From JAGMES01 sp023128035 (GTDB lineage Bacteria; Bacillota; Halanaerobiia; DY22613): a stretch of 64,000 nt of DNA. Made by a program: the position numbers and the translations under genes. The notes under the pieces were generated by a model. That model saw only the letters and a list, made by a program, of their open reading frames with translations, was not told the origin of the DNA and ran no database searches. Shown here one piece after another: positions 41,467 to 50,078 of the stretch; position 1 is the first letter of the stretch; every line of letters begins with the position of its first letter. The stretch lies in NCBI GenBank assembly GCA_030627905.1, contig DAOVRZ010000010.1, positions 1-64,000 on the forward strand, given 5' to 3'.

Positions 41467-42216
41467 TCAGAAGGTTGTAATTAATGCCTTAATCACTAGA
41501 TACCAGCCATCAACCAAAACAAATAAAAGTAACTTAAATGGCAATGAAATCATTACCGGTGGAAGCATCATCATCCCCAGAGACATTAAAATACTAGCAA
41601 CAATCATATCAATAATGATAAAAGGTAAATAGATCAAAAATCCAATTGTAAACGCTTTCTTCAATTCACTAAGAACAAATGCTGGAATCAAAACCAGTGT
41701 CGAAACATCATCTTGATTTCTTGGCCGTAGTGAGCCAGAAGCTTCTAAAAAAAGACCTAAATCTTTATCATCAACCTGTTCGAACATAAAATCTCTAAGA
41801 GGCTTTAAAAATGCAGTTAAAGCAGTCTCTTGATCAATCTCCTCTGCAAGATAGGGCTGTATTGCATTCGTATTAATCTCCTGAAAAGTAGGAGTCATTA
41901 TAAAAAATGTTAGAAAAAGTGCGAGACCTGCAATTACCTGATTAGGTGGCATCCTTTGAATTCCTAAAGCATTCCGAATTAATGATAAAACTATTATAAT
42001 CCGAGTAAATGAAGTGGTCATAATTAATGCAGCTGGAGCAAGGCTTAGTACTGTTAAGAGAAGAAGAATCTTAAGACTTAAAACTAAATCATCAGCCTCC
42101 CCGCTCTCTCCGATTTGTAGATTAATATTTGGAATCTCAATCGGTTCTGCCTTAATCGTTCCACTATATATGACGACGAAGATCAATAATAACAAAATGA
42201 CTGTTGTTTTATTCAT
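41467..42216 (-). CDS. fliP: Flagellar export protein FliP
   Basis: 249 residues from the ATG at 42216; GAGGG lies 8 nt upstream, whereas the ATG at 42225 touches that site. A cleavable N-terminus (VILLLLIFVVIYSGTIKA) is followed by four membrane segments. PAALIMTTSFTRIIIVLSLI and GMMMLPPVMISLPFKLLLFV are hallmark FliP blocks. Slight overlap with fliO. Confidence 0.95.
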   Translation of the reverse strand: MNKTTVILLLLIFVVIYSGTIKAEPIEIPNINLQIGESGEADDLVLSLKILLLLTVLSLAPAALIMTTSFTRIIIVLSLIRNALGIQRMPPNQVIAGLALFLTFFIMTPTFQEINTNAIQPYLAEEIDQETALTAFLKPLRDFMFEQVDDKDLGLFLEASGSLRPRNQDDVSTLVLIPAFVLSELKKAFTIGFLIYLPFIIIDMIVASILMSLGMMMLPPVMISLPFKLLLFVLVDGWYLVIKALITTF

Positions 42217-42577
42217 CTCCACCATCCCTCTTTCTAAATGTTGTTTTTAAGATATCTGCAAACTTATAATTTGACTGTAGATTCAGGTTCGCCTCTTTCG
42301 CTTGATTAATTTCAGAAAAAGTATCTAAAAGAGTAATTTTACCATCAGTAACTCCCAAAAGATAATATTTATCGCCAACCTGAATAATGGCAACTTGAGC
42401 ATTTTGAGTCAAAAAATTACGTTCAATCACTTGAATCAAAGATCCTTGTTTTCTTGAAAAATTTCGAAAATTACGCAATAAATGAGTTAGTAAATATATT
42501 AAAAGAATCACAATACCCAGATAAAAGAAAACTTTTACTATCTCCCAGGTATAATTCAAATTATTAGCTGAATTCAT
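42209..42577 (-). CDS. fliO: FliO/FliZ flagellar export accessory protein
   Basis: 122 residues. One membrane segment (VFFYLGIVILLIYLLTHLLR) and a cytoplasmic beta domain (LIQVIERNFLTQNAQVAIIQ, then VGDKYYLLGVTDGKITLLD) typical of FliO, which helps assemble the FliPQR gate. Position between fliY and fliP is standard. Confidence 0.88.
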   Translation of the reverse strand: MNSANNLNYTWEIVKVFFYLGIVILLIYLLTHLLRNFRNFSRKQGSLIQVIERNFLTQNAQVAIIQVGDKYYLLGVTDGKITLLDTFSEINQAKEANLNLQSNYKFADILKTTFRKRDGGDE

Positions 42578-42609
42578 TCAAATATGCCCTCTTTCTAAAT
42601 ATTAATTCA

Positions 42610-43878
42610 TCATACATACTTAACTCTTTCTGCTGGGCTGATTATATCTTTAACCCTGAATCCAAAATTTTCGTCAATTACAACAACTTCACCCTTAGCA
42701 ATTAATCTACCATTTACTAGTAAATCAACAGGTTCACCAGCCAGTTTATCCAATTCTACAATAGAACCATTACCTAGATCTAAAATATCTTTGATTGGCA
42801 TATTTGTCTTTCCTAATTGAACTGTAACTTGCAATGGAACATCTTCAATCAAAGAAATACTGTTCATAAGCGCCGTATTTTGAGGTACTTCACCAAAACT
42901 AGGAAATTCTGCTTTCTCCACATTAACCGGATTTGGAAACTGCTGGGGTTGTTGTGGATATGGCTGTTGATTTGGCGGATACTGTTGATATTGTTGGTTT
43001 GGTGGATATGGTTGCTGATTTGGTGGATATGGTTGTTGGTTTGGTGGATACATAGGTTGCGGCTGTGGTGCCTGCTGATATTGATTATTTGGTTGTTGCA
43101 TTTGCATCTGTGGGGCTGGTGTCTGCATTGGAGCAGGCTCAGTATTCAATTCCTGTGAACCACCCCAATCATCATCATCAATCTCCACTGTATCCACAGC
43201 ATCTACTCCACCCATTAGTTTAGCCACTAAATCTTTTACAAATGATATTGGTGCTAATTGCATAAAATAACTATCCAGAAGATCATCAATTTTCATTTGG
43301 AAAGAAGTCTTAACCATAGTTTGATCTGGATCGAAATCCCAGTCTTTTAAGCTATCATTATTTAATGTTAACTGCTCTATTTTAGGTGGTGAAATGTTAA
43401 CGGGATGGTCAATAATATTTGCAAGGGATGTTGAAGCTGAACCCATCATTTGATTCATCGCTTCTCCCACAGCACTCATATGAATAGCATCTAATTCTTG
43501 AGGAGGATTAAGCCCATCTCCACCCATCATTAAATCTGCAATAATCGCAGCATCACTTTGTTTAAGTAAAAAAATATTTCTACCCTCAACTCCCTCAATA
43601 TATTGTACTTCAACTAATACACATGGACGATCATGTTCGTCCATAAGTTGCTGAAAAGTAGTAAGAATAACAGTGGGTGCTGTAATTTCAACTTTTTTGT
43701 TTAAAAGTGTAAACAGAGCAGTTGCTGCAGTACCCATAGAAATATTACCAATTTCACCAATTACATCTTTATCTTCTGGAGTCAATTCAAACCCGGAATC
43801 AAGTTCATCGTCATCATCGTCTTGAAATTTTAATAATGCATCAACTTCTTCTTGAGATAAAATATCACGACTACTCAT
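42610..43878 (-). CDS. fliY: FliY, C-ring protein with CheC-like phosphatase and FliN domains
   Basis: 422 residues. An N-terminal LSQEEVDALLKF motif like the CheY-P binding peptide of FliM; a CheC/CheX-like phosphatase half (DVIGEIGNISMGTAATALFT, then HMSAVGEAMNQMMGSASTSL) with the two helix motifs for CheY-P hydrolysis; a Pro/Gln/Asn/Tyr-rich linker of repeated PPNQQPY units (about 260-320); and a C-terminal FliN domain (PLQVTVQLGKTNMPIKDILD, DLLVNGRLIAKGEVVVID). Typical Firmicute FliY, except for the unusually regular linker. Confidence 0.95.
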   Translation of the reverse strand: MSSRDILSQEEVDALLKFQDDDDDELDSGFELTPEDKDVIGEIGNISMGTAATALFTLLNKKVEITAPTVILTTFQQLMDEHDRPCVLVEVQYIEGVEGRNIFLLKQSDAAIIADLMMGGDGLNPPQELDAIHMSAVGEAMNQMMGSASTSLANIIDHPVNISPPKIEQLTLNNDSLKDWDFDPDQTMVKTSFQMKIDDLLDSYFMQLAPISFVKDLVAKLMGGVDAVDTVEIDDDDWGGSQELNTEPAPMQTPAPQMQMQQPNNQYQQAPQPQPMYPPNQQPYPPNQQPYPPNQQYQQYPPNQQPYPQQPQQFPNPVNVEKAEFPSFGEVPQNTALMNSISLIEDVPLQVTVQLGKTNMPIKDILDLGNGSIVELDKLAGEPVDLLVNGRLIAKGEVVVIDENFGFRVKDIISPAERVKYV

Positions 43879-44866
43879 TATAATCCTCCTCTCCTTGAAT
43901 GAAATCTAATAACTGGATAGCCATTCGATTATTCCGGGTTCCTGGTTTCGCCAGAAACTTTGGTCTTTTACCTACCCGAATCTCCAATGGATCTGTCATT
44001 TTTTCTTTTAAAGGAATTACATCTCCTTTGTGTAGATTCATTAAATCTTTAACTGTAATCTCAGATGTTCCAATAATTGCTTCAACGAGTAATTGAGCGG
44101 CACCGATCCGACGTTTTAATGAAGAGATATTCTGAGCAGTTGGTTCATTACGAATACTTGCAAACCAAAACTGAGCATTTAAATGATCAACAATTGATTC
44201 TATTGTTATATAAGGAATACAGATATTTATCAAACCATCAGCCTTTGCTACTTTTGCCTCTAAAGTTATCAAAATGACGACATCGTTGTGAGGAACAATC
44301 TGAACAAACTGAGGATTAGACTCAATTTCTTTCAGTTTTGGAGTTAAATGTACTACATTTTCCCATGCTTCTGGAATACAACTTAGTATCCATCTAACTA
44401 ACTTTTCCAACACAATCTCTTCAATATCAGTAAAAGGGCGATTTTCAGGGGTTGAATTCCCTGTCCCTCCTAAAAGTCGATCAATTATAGAAAATCCTAT
44501 CTCTGGCGCAATATCTAACAAAATCTGGCCATCCAGAGGTTCCATATCGACAATTGCAAGAATCGTTGGCTCAGGAAGTGATCGAATAAACTCATCATAG
44601 GCCAATTGTTCGATTGACCCTACTTGTATTTCCACCATACTCCGAAGCTGGGCGGAAAGAGTAGTAGTCAACAAACGACAAAAGTTATCATGCAGCATTT
44701 GTAAAGTACGAAGTTGATCTTTAGAAAGTTTATTTGGTGTTCTAAAGTCATATACTCTAACTTTCTCTTTTTTATCTTTTGTTTTTATATCAGCAACATC
44801 TACACTACCTGATGAAAGGGCTGATAATAACGCATCTATTTCATTTTGAGATAATACCTCGGCCAT
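43871..44866 (-). CDS. fliM: Flagellar motor switch protein FliM
   Basis: 331 residues. EVLSQNEIDALLSALSSG is the CheY-binding N-terminus. The middle FliM core includes VYDFRTPNKLSKDQLRTLQM and LLGGTGNSTPENRPFTDIEE (LGGxG). The C-terminal SPOA domain has VKDLMNLHKGDVIPL. Forms the C ring with FliG and FliY. Overlaps fliY by 8 nt. Confidence 0.96.
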   Translation of the reverse strand: MAEVLSQNEIDALLSALSSGSVDVADIKTKDKKEKVRVYDFRTPNKLSKDQLRTLQMLHDNFCRLLTTTLSAQLRSMVEIQVGSIEQLAYDEFIRSLPEPTILAIVDMEPLDGQILLDIAPEIGFSIIDRLLGGTGNSTPENRPFTDIEEIVLEKLVRWILSCIPEAWENVVHLTPKLKEIESNPQFVQIVPHNDVVILITLEAKVAKADGLINICIPYITIESIVDHLNAQFWFASIRNEPTAQNISSLKRRIGAAQLLVEAIIGTSEITVKDLMNLHKGDVIPLKEKMTDPLEIRVGKRPKFLAKPGTRNNRMAIQLLDFIQGEEDYNE

Positions 44867-44884
44867 TGATGATCACCACCTTTA

Positions 44885-45352
44885 CTATTGAAGTACAAAC
44901 TCAGTAAGCCAAACTGACTTGATTTTTTCTGTAACAAGAATTTGATTGATTCTTTCCAGAATCTGTAGTTTAAGATTCACTAAAGTAGGATCTTCTATAT
45001 CCTCCGATTGTTGACTACGTAAAATTTCATTAATTGCATCACGTAATTGTGGAGTCCGTTGTTCTAATATCTGTTTTGTACTATCTTTTTCTACTTCTAC
45101 GACTATATTAGTTTTAATAAAACGATAACCACGAGTTCCTGATAAATTTACTACAAATTCACCCATTTCAAAAGTTGGCCCCAACTCTTCTAGCTTTTCA
45201 TTTTCAACGGCTGAGACTACTTTATCTTTTGTCTGATTGCTATTAAAAAAGAAAATCATCAAAAAAGAAGTACCCGCTGTTAACAGAACAACCAAAACGA
45301 TTATTCCAAGTAGAATAGGTAAATTCATTCCTGTAGACTTGGCTTCACTCAT
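44885..45352 (-). CDS. fliL: Flagellar basal body-associated protein FliL
   Basis: 155 residues from the ATG at 45352 (GGGGGAGG 8 nt upstream, overlapping the motB stop by 8 nt). One membrane segment (LPILLGIIVLVVLLTAGTSF) and a periplasmic FliL domain (YRFIKTNIVVEVEKDSTKQI, then LRDAINEILRSQQSEDI). Supports stator function under load. Confidence 0.93.
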   Translation of the reverse strand: MSEAKSTGMNLPILLGIIVLVVLLTAGTSFLMIFFFNSNQTKDKVVSAVENEKLEELGPTFEMGEFVVNLSGTRGYRFIKTNIVVEVEKDSTKQILEQRTPQLRDAINEILRSQQSEDIEDPTLVNLKLQILERINQILVTEKIKSVWLTEFVLQ

Positions 45353-46106
45353 TATTTTCCTCCCCCACTGCATTTTCTACATCCAAGTAATTTCTCAAAA
45401 TAACAATATCTACTCTCCGGTTCATAGCCCTGTTTTCTGGAGAATCATTAGGCATAATTGGTTTATAAGGCCCATGAGCTTTTACTTGAAGTCTTTGTGG
45501 ATCAATTTTAGTATTTTCCATAAGATAATTACATACATTTAGCGAACGAGTTGCTGAAAGAGCCCAGTTATTTGGAAACTCATCATTATTAATTGGTAAG
45601 TCATCTGTATGTCCTTCAATCTCAAGGTAATTTGGAATCCCCTCTAAAAAAGTAGCAAGATTCGATAAAACTTCTTGACCTCCGGATTTTAAACCTGCTT
45701 TTCCTAGATCAAAGAGAACTTTACCAGTCATTCTAATTACTAGACCTCGTTCACTCTCCTCTAAAGTAACCTCAGATTCTAAATTAGCTTCAAGAATATG
45801 ATTTTCCAATTCTTGAATCAATTCATCAAATTGATTTTGATCTAGTGAGGAAGTGGAAAAACTATCATCCACTAAACCGCGATCAATCATCACACTCTGG
45901 TTTAGTGTCTTTCCTCCATTTAATACTCCCAACTTATCTTTTAAAGCCTGCATTACTCTCTCAAACTTATCTACATCAATAACGGAAAAAGAAAACAATA
46001 ATACAAAAAAACAAAGAAGTAAAGTCATCATATCTCCATAGGTTGTCATCCATGCTGGAGAACTCATATCAACTCCATCATCTTCCTTATTTTTACGTTT
46101 ACGCAT
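45345..46106 (-). CDS. motB: Flagellar motor protein MotB
   Basis: 253 residues. N-terminal membrane helix with the proton/sodium-carrying Asp in PAWMTTYGDMMTLLLCFFVL; C-terminal OmpA-like peptidoglycan-binding domain (LEIEGHTDDLPINNDEFPNN, then ALSATRSLNVCNYL). Overlaps motA by 8 nt. Which ion drives it cannot be told from sequence by eye. Confidence 0.96.
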   Translation of the reverse strand: MRKRKNKEDDGVDMSSPAWMTTYGDMMTLLLCFFVLLFSFSVIDVDKFERVMQALKDKLGVLNGGKTLNQSVMIDRGLVDDSFSTSSLDQNQFDELIQELENHILEANLESEVTLEESERGLVIRMTGKVLFDLGKAGLKSGGQEVLSNLATFLEGIPNYLEIEGHTDDLPINNDEFPNNWALSATRSLNVCNYLMENTKIDPQRLQVKAHGPYKPIMPNDSPENRAMNRRVDIVILRNYLDVENAVGEENNE

Positions 46107-46905
46107 TCCTACCCACCGCCATCTCTAAATCTTCCAAATCTTCATCTTCGGCATTTTTACTAGCTACTGGACCTAAAAAGGCTTTTAATTTTTCTTCAAC
46201 AATACGTGGGTTTTCTCCTGCTTGAATTGATAAAAGTCCTTCAATCATTAATTCTTTTAATTGAATCTCCTGCTCACTTCGTTCCTGCAACTTTCCCGCA
46301 ATGGGTATGAAGAGATAGTTAGCTAAAAACGAACCATATAAAGTTGTAATCAATGCAGTTGACATACCAACACCTATCGCACTAGCATCCTCCATATCGG
46401 ACAACATCGTAATTAAACCGATCAAGGTACCAATCATTCCAAAAGCTGGAGCGTAAGTAGCCATAGTTCTATACATATTTTGATATTTTTTATCATTAGT
46501 TTCTAAAAAAGTTAAACGCGTTTCCATTATATTCTGTACCAATTCAGGGTCTGTTCCATCAACCACCAGTTCAATACCCTTTTTCAAAAACTCATTTTCT
46601 AGCTCAGCTGTCTCATCTTCCAAAGCAAGTAAGCCTTCTCTTCTCGCTTTTTCTGCAAACCCAATCATAATTTCAATAATATCAGCAGGATTACTACTCT
46701 CCCGTATAAAAACTTTCTTGGTGAATTTGAGTAAATCAAAAAGTCCCTTAAATGAATAGTTAACAATAATTGCTGCAAGTGTTCCACCAAAAACAATTAA
46801 CATGGAATTAGGACTTATAAAAATTCTCCACTCTCCACCTCCAAGAATAGCTGTCGCGATCAAAATTGCTCCTATTACCAGACCTAAAATAGTTGATAAA
46901 TCCAA
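46099..46905 (-). CDS. motA: Flagellar motor protein MotA
   Basis: 268 residues, four membrane segments. The cytoplasmic loop carries the FliG-contacting charges (EKARREGLLALEDETAELEN). Segments 3-4 contain the Pro-containing YAPAFGMIGTLIGLITMLSD and GMSTALITTLYGSFLANYLF. Forms the stator with MotB. Confidence 0.96.
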   Translation of the reverse strand: MDLSTILGLVIGAILIATAILGGGEWRIFISPNSMLIVFGGTLAAIIVNYSFKGLFDLLKFTKKVFIRESSNPADIIEIMIGFAEKARREGLLALEDETAELENEFLKKGIELVVDGTDPELVQNIMETRLTFLETNDKKYQNMYRTMATYAPAFGMIGTLIGLITMLSDMEDASAIGVGMSTALITTLYGSFLANYLFIPIAGKLQERSEQEIQLKELMIEGLLSIQAGENPRIVEEKLKAFLGPVASKNAEDEDLEDLEMAVGRNA

Positions 46906-46924
46906 TTACCCTCACCTCTTTTCA

Positions 46925-47125
46925 TTACGCTAATTCGCGGTACATATAGAACAATTTCTGTTTATAAGCAATAATTTTCTCTATGACCTCAGACTCAGAT
47001 TCTTTAATTATAAACTTATGACCATCTGTTAAACTGATTACTGTATCGGGAGTTTCTTCAATTAAAAGGATTAATTCAGCATTGAGGGTGAACTTCGAGC
47101 CATCCAGTCTAGTTAATTTAATCAT
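46925..47125 (-). CDS. flbD: FlbD-family flagellar protein
   Basis: 66 residues. IKLTRLDGSKFTLNAELILL and EETPDTVISLTDGHKFIIKE match the small FlbD family found between flgE and motA in Firmicutes. Probably cytoplasmic, role unclear (SwrD in Bacillus raises stator torque). Confidence 0.92.
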   Translation of the reverse strand: MIKLTRLDGSKFTLNAELILLIEETPDTVISLTDGHKFIIKESESEVIEKIIAYKQKLFYMYRELA

Positions 47126-47157
47126 GTTTCCTCCTCTTTTCTATAATAACAGATAAC

Positions 47158-47190
47158 CAGAGAAGCAGTGAATAAATTATTGCTTCTCTG
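47158..47190 (-). promoter_or_regulatory. Intercistronic hairpin between flgE and flbD
   Basis: CAGAGAAGCA and TGCTTCTCTG form a perfect 10-bp stem with a 13-nt loop and no T-run on the minus strand. Likely an mRNA processing or stability element that separates the abundant hook message from the stator genes. Confidence 0.5.
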
Positions 47191-47204
47191 TTCATCCTAA
47201 AAAT

Positions 47205-49064
47205 CTACCTTTTCAGGTTAACTAAATCTTGAAGAATCTGATCAGCAGTTGCGATTATCTTTGAACTGGCCTGAAATCCTCTCTGAGTAGTAATCATCTC
47301 CGTAAACTGCTCAGCCAAGTCTACATTGGACATTTCAAGAGTACCTGGTGAAATAAGGCCTTTTCCTCCAATGCCAGCAAGCCCAATATTTGGCACCCCA
47401 GAGTTGTTAGATTCTGCATAAATTGTTTCACCATCTCGCATTAAACCTGCATTATTACTAAAAGAAGCCATAGCAAGTTTTGCAATTCCCTGAGTCATAC
47501 CATTAGAATAATAACCTATGATAGTACCAGAAGCATCAATTGAAAATGACTCTAAACTTCCAGCTTGAAAACCATCCATTTCAGTAGGATCGATAGAATC
47601 ATCTGCAGCAAACTGAGTTACTGCGAGAAAATCTGGTGTGACAACCACTTTTTCTGCACCAGATGGTTGGAATATAATCGGTCCACCCGTAGGAGAACCC
47701 TTTACCTTACCTTGAGCATCAAACTCAATAGTCCCAGAATTACCAACCAATGTTAGAGGATCACCATTTTCATCAACTGGACCATTAGCAAACCAATCCC
47801 AACGATTTTCGGCTGTTTTTACATAATTAATATTTAAAGTATGTTCATTTCCTTTTGAATCAAATACTGTAATAGCTGTACTTTTTTGAGGAAAATATGA
47901 ACCTGAAATCGTTGAAGCATTTGCTCCTGTAATTGTAAAATATCCACCATCTTCTTGTCCAACAATTGGTTCGTTTACTGTTGCCGTTGCAACACTAGCC
48001 CCAGTTGCATCATACAATTCTATTGAAAATGTATTACCAGCACCCGGAACTATTTGTTTCACAGTACCGGTCAATTCCAAACTAACTTCTTTACTCGCCA
48101 ACCTTTGACGAGAAGAAAAGTCAAGGGTTATATCTACTACCGCCGGAACGGCTGGGCCAATCCAATCCAATATTCCTGTGGAGTAATCAATAGTATAATC
48201 GACATCTTTTATATAAGTTTTCCCTGTACTATCAGAAACAGTTAGAGAATTTTCGTTAAGTGTACTCCCTCCAGGAATAGGAAGACTCGGAGGAAGAGCG
48301 ACTGCAAAAAAATCATATGAGTTCCCAGTAGTTATACCTCCTACTATATCTGAACTACCTGGTACATCTGTAGTAGCTACCCATTCCCAAATATCATCTA
48401 AGCGATCTGGAGTCCCAGCACCTGTTGTTTTTTTTACTTCTACATACAGTGAAGCAGAGTTCCCTAAATCATCTGTAATATAGATCATCTCAGGAGAGTA
48501 AGATAAGTCTACTACTTCTTTATTAGAATTAAGATTACCTTTATAGTTTACATATGATGTAGCCTTTGGAGTCATATCTAAATTACCTAACGATAGAGCA
48601 CTCATAGTTGAAGAGTTAGTTTGTGGTAATTCACCCTTATCATCTACCATCCATCCCTGAATCTTATAACCGGTGGCAGAGTGAAGTAAATTTCCTGCCT
48701 GGTCAAAGGTAAAAGCTCCTGCTCTTGTGAAAAAATTCTTAGAACCATTATTCAAGACAAAAAATCCATTACCTTGAATTGCTATATCTGTCATAAAGCC
48801 AGTAGTTTGCAAATTCCCCTGACTAAAATCACTATCTATACTACCTATGCCTACACCTAATCCAACCTGCATCGGGTTAATACCGCCTCGAGTCGCTGTA
48901 GGTGCTTCAGCACCACGCATAGTTTGATTCAGCATCTCTTTAAAGTTAACCCGACTCCCCTTAAAACCGACTGTATTTACATTGGCAATATTGTTACCTA
49001 TAACATCCATTTTAACCTGATGTGCTTTTAATCCAGAAACTCCTGCATACATGGAGCGTAACAT
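47205..49064 (-). CDS. flgE: Flagellar hook protein FlgE
   Basis: 619 residues, longer than the 400-450 common in Firmicutes, because of inserted domains between about 150 and 400 (for example GTPDRLDDIWEWVATTDVPG and VDITLDFSSRQRLASKEVSL). The N-terminus MLRSMYAGVSGLKAHQVKMD with IGNNIANVNTVGFKGSRVNF and the C-terminus QFTEMITTQRGFQASSKIIA are conserved. Inserted domains would lie on the hook surface. A 126-nt gap with hairpins precedes it. Confidence 0.95.
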   Translation of the reverse strand: MLRSMYAGVSGLKAHQVKMDVIGNNIANVNTVGFKGSRVNFKEMLNQTMRGAEAPTATRGGINPMQVGLGVGIGSIDSDFSQGNLQTTGFMTDIAIQGNGFFVLNNGSKNFFTRAGAFTFDQAGNLLHSATGYKIQGWMVDDKGELPQTNSSTMSALSLGNLDMTPKATSYVNYKGNLNSNKEVVDLSYSPEMIYITDDLGNSASLYVEVKKTTGAGTPDRLDDIWEWVATTDVPGSSDIVGGITTGNSYDFFAVALPPSLPIPGGSTLNENSLTVSDSTGKTYIKDVDYTIDYSTGILDWIGPAVPAVVDITLDFSSRQRLASKEVSLELTGTVKQIVPGAGNTFSIELYDATGASVATATVNEPIVGQEDGGYFTITGANASTISGSYFPQKSTAITVFDSKGNEHTLNINYVKTAENRWDWFANGPVDENGDPLTLVGNSGTIEFDAQGKVKGSPTGGPIIFQPSGAEKVVVTPDFLAVTQFAADDSIDPTEMDGFQAGSLESFSIDASGTIIGYYSNGMTQGIAKLAMASFSNNAGLMRDGETIYAESNNSGVPNIGLAGIGGKGLISPGTLEMSNVDLAEQFTEMITTQRGFQASSKIIATADQILQDLVNLKR

Positions 49065-49190
49065 TTATCAATCGACCTCCATTCTTTTATTAAGTTTTTA
49101 GAAGCGCACGCTTTAAGCCCACACTGCTTCCATCAAATCCACAGTGTCATGCCTCCTTATGTAAGGTCCAGCAAGAGCTTAAATTTGTTA
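49065..49190 (-). promoter_or_regulatory. Structured leader before flgE with shared GCTGGACCTTA motif
   Basis: On the minus strand: GCTGGACCTTA (49172-49162), then an ACACTG/CAGTGT stem and an AAGCG/CGCTT stem, then AATGGAGGTC before the ATG. The same 11-mer heads the flgG leader. No known riboswitch core was recognised. Confidence 0.4.
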
Positions 49191-49571
49191 TCATACAACA
49201 ACCGCGCTATCAATATTTGTAAAAACATTATCTTTTAAATTCTCATCATTCACTGCAGTGATCACTAAACGATTTTTAACACTAACTACATAAGCCACAT
49301 TATCCATTAATACTAATGATTCCCTAGATCCTTTTTCTTCAGCTTGGTCAATCGCTTTGGATAATTTATCAATCTTTCCCTGATCCAACTGTATTTTTCG
49401 AGTTTTTAACCTCTGTTCTGCATGTTTAGAAAATCTGATTGAATGGGATTGAACCTGCTCTTTAAGAATTTCTGAAAAAGGTACTCTAGATTGACCTGAA
49501 GTGTTTTTAGTTTGTATTTTAGTCGATCTGTGCAGTGGTTGTACAGAATTTATATAAATACGTTGATCCAT
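49191..49571 (-). CDS. Flagellar operon protein (TIGR02530 type)
   Basis: 126 residues. The core SIRFSKHAEQRLKTRKIQLD with LVMDNVAYVVSVKNRLVITA is the small family found between flgD and flgE in Firmicutes; its role is unknown, perhaps hook assembly. The N-terminus is polar and disordered. Confidence 0.85.
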   Translation of the reverse strand: MDQRIYINSVQPLHRSTKIQTKNTSGQSRVPFSEILKEQVQSHSIRFSKHAEQRLKTRKIQLDQGKIDKLSKAIDQAEEKGSRESLVLMDNVAYVVSVKNRLVITAVNDENLKDNVFTNIDSAVVV

Positions 49572-49598
49572 CTTGTCACCACCTCAAAATCAAAAATC

Positions 49599-50075
49599 TT
49601 AATCTTCGTTTCCTTCCTCATTCGTTTCCTGACTTTCACTACCAGGTTCTTTAATTGATAACATAAAATCTAGTGGAATATCTTCACCATCTATCACCAT
49701 TAAGGCTATTCCATCTTCATACTTAACCTCAGAAACAGTACCAGTTAAAACTTCAGCCTCTTCTGTTTCACCAGCAGGTTTAAAGTACGATACATCTTTA
49801 CCCAAAAGTGAGGCCATCTGTGAAATGGATTGCATTCTCATCAAATTAGAAAAATTTTGATTCATATTCTGCATCTGCTCCAAAGAACTAAATTGTGCAG
49901 TTTGCGCGATAAAATCACGATCCTCCATCGGATTTAATGGATCTTGATATTGAAGTTGAGTAACTAACAATTTGAGAAAATCATCCTTTCCAAGAACATT
50001 CTCCTCTGTACTATTGTTAGTCATTTGAGTACTATTATTAGTTGCGCCAACATTTTGGACAGTCACATCCTTCAC
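49599..50075 (-). CDS. flgD: Hook capping protein FlgD (short form)
   Basis: 158 residues. The conserved start LGKDDFLKLLVTQLQYQDPL, NPMEDRDFIAQTAQFSSLEQ is diagnostic. The C-terminal Tudor/FnIII part is reduced (GTVSEVKYEDGIALMVIDGE), as usual in Firmicutes, with an acidic tail. Caps the growing hook. Confidence 0.93.
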   Translation of the reverse strand: MKDVTVQNVGATNNSTQMTNNSTEENVLGKDDFLKLLVTQLQYQDPLNPMEDRDFIAQTAQFSSLEQMQNMNQNFSNLMRMQSISQMASLLGKDVSYFKPAGETEEAEVLTGTVSEVKYEDGIALMVIDGEDIPLDFMLSIKEPGSESQETNEEGNED

Positions 50076-50078
50076 CTC

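Noticed and set aside
42817..43158. Plus-strand frame rich in Trp and Leu opposite fliY
   Set aside because: It is the antisense shadow of the Pro/Gln-rich linker, with no ribosome site.
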